Translations under genes and position numbers: made by a program
Notes under the pieces: model-generated
Databases searched by the model: none
Seen by the model: only the letters and a program-made list of their open reading frames with translations
Told to the model about the DNA's origin: nothing
Shown here: in pieces, positions 59,428 through 64,000 of the stretch
How the letters are laid out: every line of letters begins with the position of its first letter
Position numbering within the stretch: position 1 is the stretch's first letter
DNA from: Diphasiastrum complanatum
Lineage: Eukaryota; Streptophyta; Lycopodiopsida; Lycopodiales; Lycopodiaceae
Direction: 5' to 3'
Assembly (NCBI GenBank): GCA_029204225.1
Contig: CM055107.1
Span: forward strand, 46,501,476-46,565,475
Length of the DNA stretch: 64,000 bases

Positions 59428-61704
59428 ATGGCACGGACCAAGCAGACAGCACGAGGGCATTCAGGTGGAATACCAATTTCAGGTGTTGGTCAGGGACATC
59501 CACAACCACCACCACCACCTCCTAGGCCAAGGGGTAGAAGAAGAGACCCACGCTGGCTCAAGGATATTCGAACTCCATCTTTAACTTCTCCTGCTAAATC
59601 TTCCTCTCCTAACCAATCTCCACCTCATAAATCTCCTCCTCCTCCTAAACCCTTAAATATTAATTCCCCTCCTGTTGTTGGAAGCGATTTAGATGATTTT
59701 GTTAGTGTAAAGGTAGAATCAATCTTGAATGATAATTCTTTATGTGGTTTATTAGTGCTACTTCCGTCACCCCCTGCACTTGCCTTTGTAAATAGTTCTC
59801 AATATGTATAGTATGACCAATTGTTAAACACGTATCTTAAAGGTTTAGGTCCTCGATACAGTTTTAGGATGCCAAAGACCAATGCTGGTCTTTGTGAAAA
59901 GTACAGTACTAAGGACCATAAATGGATCTTTGAATGATCCACAAGGTGATTGTATGCTTGTTAAACAATCTATCAGAAACTAGTCATCAGATTACAAGAT
60001 CTAGTTTAGCAGCTTGATAGGAAACAAGTAGAGACAATCAAAGCATTGATCAAATAGTCTAATCCAACTCCACACGTGTGGAAATAAGGCTGTAGTACAG
60101 CCTGTAGATAGTGCTTACAAAGTGCCAAAGCTGGGTTTCATTGGAAAAATAGAGTAATCACCATCCAATGAGAGGAAACTCGAGTTTCTCCTTGAGGCTC
60201 CAAAAAGTTTCTATCTTCTCACTATGGAGAATGGAAATACATAGTAAAACACATTCCTTTTCAAAGTTAGGTGAAAATCCAGCATATAATAAGGAAGTAG
60301 ACTCCACTTTCTTGCCCTAATGTGAAAACCCTAGCCTAGATCCAAGAGTCATGCTTGGTAGGTGCATGGTAGGTACAAATCTCATCATAAATCATGGTCT
60401 AGATCCTACAAAGTAGGAATCACTACCAAATAGACACAACCACTCCTCTTGACTCGTGGTAACCTACTTTAGGTGTGTATGTACAAGTGGCACTTTGGCC
60501 ATTCAAGTAACCAACAAACAATATTGACAAAATGTACAATATTCTACATGGCTAGATTTGCCAATGTAGGCAATTTTTCACAGTCTCCCCCTTTCTAGTT
60601 TAGATACTGGTGAATTAGAAAGTAGGGATAAAATGCTAGGGGACAATGTAGGAGGTGGGCAATTCAGTACTGGATGGAGTTCTTCTAGACCCCATTGTTT
60701 ATAGATGTTGCATTGTTTCCCCTTCAATTCATGGCAGCATTTGATTTCCCTGATTTCAAAAGTTTGCACGATGATATGCTCCAATACGTCAGACTGGGGA
60801 CTCCAATTCTCGTGTTGCCATACATAACAAAGTAAGTGTCTATTTTCCAAATTTTATTATTGAATTTTTCATATGAATTTTGATTTCACATTGATTCTCA
60901 TAAATTTCTTGTTTTCTGATTTCAGTGATCATTGGAGCTTATATGTGTTGTCCTTGTACGTCAATGATGAGAGTGTGTGTAATCTAGTTTGTTTGAAGAT
61001 GAACTCTATTACACACACACACACACACACACACAAGATTGCCAGGACCCATATACAGAAAATACTGGAACTCTTTCCAGTACCAAATGCAAAAGCATAC
61101 TCGAAGCTGAAAATGGTTGATGCAGAGGTATAAATTTTTCAATATCGGTTCGACGTGCCTTTGTAGTTATTGATTGGTTTACTTTCCCAAAGTGCGTGCT
61201 GATCCGATATTCAATCAAAAAATTTTGATATCGGTTCGATGCGTGCTTGTTTCTATTGTAGATTTTATTCTTACATCCTGTGTGTTGATCCAATATCTCA
61301 TAATGTTCAAATTTGGATTTTGCAGTCCTCCTAGCAGGTTGATTCTGTCAGCTGTGGTTGGTATACCGTATGTAATGCCAAACACTTTTTTAATTGGCTT
61401 GTATTACAAGATGGACTTCCAAATCTGAAAGAGGTAATATTCGATTGATTATTTTTTATTGTGTTTTTGTTTTTTTTTCAAATACAAACTCCTATTAACT
61501 AATCTTTGATTAATTACATTTAACCGTGTTTATGTTTTTTTTCAGTTTTAATGCTCGAAGGTCTCCCCAATGGAGATAATGCACTTCAGACAGGAGACCA
61601 TAAAGCTTGTGATCGAAAATTCATATCCAGTCGCAGTGGCCGAGTGTTCTCCACCCAAGCTACTTCCAACTGGAGAAATGGATTTAGAGATCATAGATAG
61701 TTGA
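59428..61704 (+). CDS. Histone H3-tail mimic fused to a Ulp1/C48-type protease
   Basis: A five-exon model gives one uninterrupted frame of 321 residues: 59,428-59,805; 60,689-60,831; 60,926-61,127; 61,335-61,433; 61,561-61,704. All introns begin GT and end AG, and phases agree. Residues 1-14 read MARTKQTARGHSGG: H3 residues 1-8 are exact (ARTKQTAR), K9-S10-T11 become G-H-S, and G12-G13 are kept. Residues ~25-90 are a Pro-rich basic linker (PPPPPPRPRGRRRDP; SPAKSSSPNQSPPHKSPPPP). The protease part has NDHWSLYVL (His176) and QVDSVSCGWYTV (Gln242, Cys248, the Q-x5-C spacing of Ulp1). Asn200 in LKMNSI stands where the triad Asp is expected. A (CA)n run in exon 3 encodes Thr-His repeats at 203-210. 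A TAG at 59,809 ends exon 1 if unspliced (127 residues); coding-like sequence (YLKGLGPRYSFRMPK) after it leaves the first donor uncertain. SUMO or ubiquitin-like processing is inferred from the fold family. Confidence 0.7.
59893..60582 (-). repeat. Solo Copia LTR inserted in an intron
   Basis: This 690-bp block starts TGTGAAAAGTACAGTACTAA and ends GGCAATTTTTCACA. It belongs to the LTR family at 43.9 and 48.6 kb and has no internal region. Flanking pentamers GTCTT (59,888-59,892) and GTCTC (60,583-60,587) fit a 5-bp target duplication with one change. It lies inside intron 1 of the H3-mimic gene model, so it enlarged the intron rather than breaking an exon. Confidence 0.85.
61011..61035. repeat. 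(AC)n microsatellite inside a coding exon
   Basis: 25 bp of AC units in exon 3 of the H3-mimic gene, read in frame as alternating Thr-His. The length keeps the frame open. Confidence 0.9.
61141..61297 (+). repeat. 71-bp inverted-repeat modules G and H, intronic
   Basis: Module G is 61,141-61,211 (AATATCGGTTCGACGTGCC and GTGCGTGCTGATCCGATATT). Module H is 61,227-61,297 (GATATCGGTTCGATGCGTGC and TGTGTGTTGATCCAATATC). Both lie within the 207-bp intron 61,128-61,334 between the exon with the catalytic His and the exon with Gln/Cys, and they fill most of it. Confidence 0.85.
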
Positions 61705-61858
61705 TTTTGTTTAAATATTCATCTCACTTGATATGGATGAGACACATCTACAAAAAATTTTAATAGATATGTACTTAAAATTTTTCTATGGTTGTTCTTA
61801 CTTGTTATTTTTTCTCTTATCAATTCAAGTTATAATTCATTCATCTTCAATTTCTACT

Positions 61859-62092
61859 ATTTTTGGACACGTTTGTTTTTCATTGCCTTGGTCTGCCTTG
61901 CCTTTACCATGGTCTTTTTTTGATAAGTTCAGAATGATGATCTGATCGAACCTTTGCCACAACCAATCCAAACATGCGACATTAGTTCACTTAGATTTGT
62001 TGCAGTAAAGCTTTGATCAGATCATCATCTGAACATATCCAAATATGCCAAGACAAGGACAATATAGACCAAGGCAATGAACACCAAAAATA
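61859..62092. mobile_element. Foldback MITE
   Basis: The left end ATTTTTGGACACGTTTG...CATTGCCTTGGTCT pairs with the right end AGACCAAGGCAATG...CACCAAAAAT. Further in, TTCAGAATGATGATCTGATC pairs with GATCAGATCATCATCTGAAC, so most of the ~235 bp is one long imperfect inverted repeat. There is no coding capacity. A TA or 3-bp target duplication is possible but ambiguous. It separates the true last protease exon from its partial duplicate. Confidence 0.75.
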
Positions 62093-62162
62093 CAACCGAT
62101 ATATACGAGACTTCAAGAAGGGCAAGCGTTGATTATAGTGATCACTAGAGTTCAAGTGACTG

Positions 62163-62285
62163 AAGATCTCCCCAATGGAGATAGTGCATTTTTAGCAGGA
62201 GACAATGAATCTTGCTATAGAAAACTCGTATTATCCAGTTGCAATTACATTGTGTTTTGCACCATGGAAATGGAGATCATAGAAA
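62163..62285 (+). pseudogene. Partial duplicate of the last protease exon
   Basis: AAGATCTCCCCAATGGAGAT and the following bases match exon 61,561-61,704 (AAGGTCTCCCCAATGGAGAT...) with many substitutions and an internal deletion, ending at ATGGAAATGGAGATCATAG. Stops interrupt it. Confidence 0.65.
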
Positions 62286-62708
62286 TGAAAGAGCCTCATA
62301 GAAAAAGTGGTTCATATATTTTCAAAAATGATGTATACAAAAAATTGTATTACATAATACAAAATTCCATAGTTCATAATCTATGGATCTTCAATTTCGA
62401 TGGATGTTCCAATGTCTTTGTATTTTATATGCTCTTCCTGCCTTACTCTTACCTGCACAAGAGAAATTGTTTCAGTTATATACTTTATGGAACTGATTCA
62501 CTTAAAAATAGAAAAAAAAGAATGTTTTTATATGGCATAACGTACCTTTACACCATTCAATCAAAATTGATAGTACTGAGGTAGATCGAATTGCAACATG
62601 TCTAGTTCTGATCGAATGTGATTGAGACACCAATCTTCCTCGACCTCAACCACATTGCAAGAATGTTGTCATTTCTTTTCACTGTTATCTGAAGTTGCTC
62701 TTGAGGGT

Positions 62709-63253
62709 TTATACCAAAATCTTGATCAAGTGGCTTCCAAACATTTTGCATTTAATCCATCTTCTATAATATAGCAGCAAAGTGAGCATTTGTTTTTCGA
62801 TGTGATATCTAAATGTCATGGATGAGTAACATACTCTACACTCAACTTGTTGATTTCGTTTTGTATCCCAACCATCATCCAACAACTCGGTGATTATATC
62901 AGCACTCAAGTCCTTACAAATAAACATTGTTTTTGTTCTCCGAACATTGCATTTGGAAAACAAATCAACAAAACAGTAAAAGGTAGATACCAACTTAATC
63001 TATTATTCTTTGATCCAGTGTTACATTTTAATATACTCTGGATATCAATATATAGCCTAGATTGAAAACTTTCTGAAATTGCTGTATCAGGAGAAATCCA
63101 TTCCTCACTCAAAAAATCTGGCAGACGATATGGCTCTAATCTACCAACTAGACCATTTTTATCAGGAAAATAGGTGTGATCATAAAAAAAAACTCCCAAC
63201 TCTAAAAATGATTTTGGAGAACGACCTTTATATTGTAGAATACCGATATCCAA
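62709..63253 (-). pseudogene. Unknown coding-like region of the element
   Basis: Two overlapping minus frames have protein-like composition: LELGVFFYDHTYFPDKNGLV with GRLEPYRLPDFLSEEWISPD (63,253-62,906), then TMFICKDLSADIITELLDDG with WDTKRNQQVECRVCYSSMTF (to 62,709). I recognise no domain. They may be exons of one gene or a gene broken by a shift. The strand is the same as the unknown gene at 57.9 kb. Confidence 0.35.
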
Positions 63254-63472
63254 ATGTATGACATTGATTATTCCTACAATCGATTGAACTGATTGTCATT
63301 CAAAGAAATTTGATGGATACAAATCTGCAAAACCAACAAAAACATCTCAAAAAAAATATAATTTAAAGAAAATGCTAAATTTAAAAAAATTGAATTTGAA
63401 AACTTGCAATTGCATTTCCTTTTATCATTTGGATTCAGATCATGAATGTTGAGCTCATTGTGAAGATTGAGC

Positions 63473-63619
63473 TCATTGTGAATGTTGAACTAAAACTTCC
63501 GTGATAGATTGACTGGCAGGTGATACTTTAAAATCCATTATCTTGCCTTTCCAAGAGCTTCTATATATGCTATCTGATCTTTTTCTTTTTTGGAATGAGC
63601 CTTTTACAGAGGGATGCAT
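63473..63619 (-). CDS. Small coding-like frame with basic motif
   Basis: A 48-codon frame starts at the ATG at 63,619 (MHPSVKGSFQKRKRSDSIYR), carries a nuclear-localisation-like KRKR cluster and ends in VLVQHSQ. The stop lies in a small tandem repeat (TTGAGCTCATTGTGAA-like, about 63,449-63,490). It may be an exon of the preceding minus-strand gene. The call is tentative. Confidence 0.25.
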   Translation of the reverse strand: MHPSVKGSFQKRKRSDSIYRSSWKGKIMDFKVSPASQSITEVLVQHSQ

Positions 63620-64000
63620 CAAGATCCATTGATATTTTTGATATATTCTTGGTATCCATTGATCTTTTGCATTTTTTTCATTGCAAATATTGATTGCATC
63701 AATGGTTTTTCTTGGTCTCCGATTATGTGTAGCCAGTAGTTGGAAATACGAGTACGCAGGCTGAGATCGAAGAGAATGTAGAGATTGCGAGGTAAACCTA
63801 AGAATGACAAGAAAATGAGAGATAGAATGAAGAAAATGAGAGGTTTTATGAATGACAAGAAGTTCTTTAACTACAAGGATTAGTTAACCACAGTTTATGA
63901 CTATTGACGTCAAATCAACCTCGGGTGAACAATGACGGGCAGCATAAGAGAGTATTCGGGCAGTAACTGTAGTCCAATCACAATTGTTTGTTCTGCCCGG
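63620..64000. other. Right edge, unassigned
   Basis: A further minus frame (63,858-63,622) reads NLYILFDLSLRTRISNYWLH and has no recognisable domain. The last 100 bp hold several GGGCAG/CTGCCC phrases in both orientations that could be the approach to an element end, but the window stops. Confidence 0.25.

Larger units (their letters stand above)
54583..64000. mobile_element. Unclassified compound DNA element with H3-tail-mimic protease gene
   Basis: Everything from the Copia break to the window end appears to belong to one element. It holds a transposase-like gene (+), a convergent unknown gene (-), a divergent promoter region, a spliced H3-mimic/Ulp1-type gene (+) and more minus-strand coding-like sequence. 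Shared 71-bp inverted-repeat modules tie the middle together. A solo Copia LTR and a MITE were inserted later. I found no terminal inverted repeat or target duplication, because the left end coincides with a mid-gene junction and the right end is outside the window. The pairing of a transposase with a C48 protease is known from KDZ/Plavaka-like and some MULE/CACTA elements. Membership of any of these is untested. Confidence 0.65.

Noticed and set aside
59428-59811. Histone H3 gene or H3 pseudogene
   Set aside because: Only the first residues and G12-G13 match. There is no histone fold or any H3 sequence afterwards, and the following sequence is a proline-rich linker that splices to a protease.
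57971-61297. tRNA genes (71-bp length, GGTTCRA phrase)
   Set aside because: Complementarity extends 17-20 bases from the ends, far more than a 7-bp acceptor stem. The B-box-like phrase is at the wrong end, and no anticodon or D arm can be drawn.
57971-61297. CRISPR array
   Set aside because: Repeats alternate in orientation, spacing is irregular between pairs and the context is eukaryotic.
54583-64000. Polinton/Maverick-type virus-like element
   Set aside because: A cysteine protease alone is not diagnostic. I see no protein-primed DNA polymerase, packaging ATPase or capsid motifs.

Overview
The window is nuclear DNA of a seed plant with a large, repeat-rich, AT-rich genome. The signs are an intact plant-specific zinc-finger homeodomain (ZF-HD) gene, many plant-type Ty1/Copia fragments with tRNA-Met primer sites of the TGGTATCAGAGC type, Ty3/Gypsy and LINE traces, and very long pure TC/GA tracts. 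A gymnosperm would fit, but the sequence alone does not settle the species. Gene density is very low: one clear host gene in 64 kb.

Layout. 1-14 kb: gene-free, with four long TC/GA microsatellites, an extremely AT-rich block (about 3.7-5.4 kb) and a Gypsy-type primer-site relic near 10.0 kb. 14.0-14.8 kb (minus): the ZF-HD transcription factor. 15.1-15.7 kb: a diverged tandem array whose units carry the 5' end of U2 snRNA. 18.1-22.5 kb (minus): a rearranged Copia element joined to a Gypsy chromodomain relic. 26.2-27.0 kb: a LINE tail. 27.1-30.4 kb (plus): a Copia deletion derivative (gag plus RNase H) with both LTRs and a near-perfect target duplication. 30.5-31.5 kb, 35.3-38.3 kb and 43.9-48.7 kb (all minus): further Copia elements in different states of loss. 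51.1-52.8 kb: LTR fragments, one with a perfect 164-bp tandem duplication. 53.6-54.6 kb (plus): a Copia gag-protease fragment that stops abruptly.

From about 54.58 kb to the end of the window lies a compound DNA element of at least 9.4 kb that I do not recognise as a described plant family. It holds (i) a decayed transposase-like gene with a CxxC knuckle (plus); (ii) a decayed acidic gene of unknown function (minus); (iii) a divergent promoter region; (iv) a spliced gene (plus) whose conceptual 321-residue product begins with the histone H3 tail (MARTKQTAR, then G-G at H3 positions 12-13), continues as a proline-rich basic linker and ends in a Ulp1/C48-type cysteine protease with His, Gln and Cys in place; and (v) further minus-strand coding-like sequence to the right edge. 

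Eight copies of a 71-bp inverted-repeat module (arms near GATATCGGWTCRACGCG) lie in four pairs inside this element. One pair sits between a TATA-like box and the start codon of each divergent gene, ending 9 bp from the ATG in both cases. A third pair follows a third TATA-like box, and a fourth lies in a protease-gene intron. The combination of H3-tail mimic, SUMO-type protease and repeated hairpin leaders is the main discovery candidate. Later insertions (a solo Copia LTR in an intron and a foldback MITE) and nonsense or frameshift lesions in the companion genes show that this copy is old and probably no longer autonomous.
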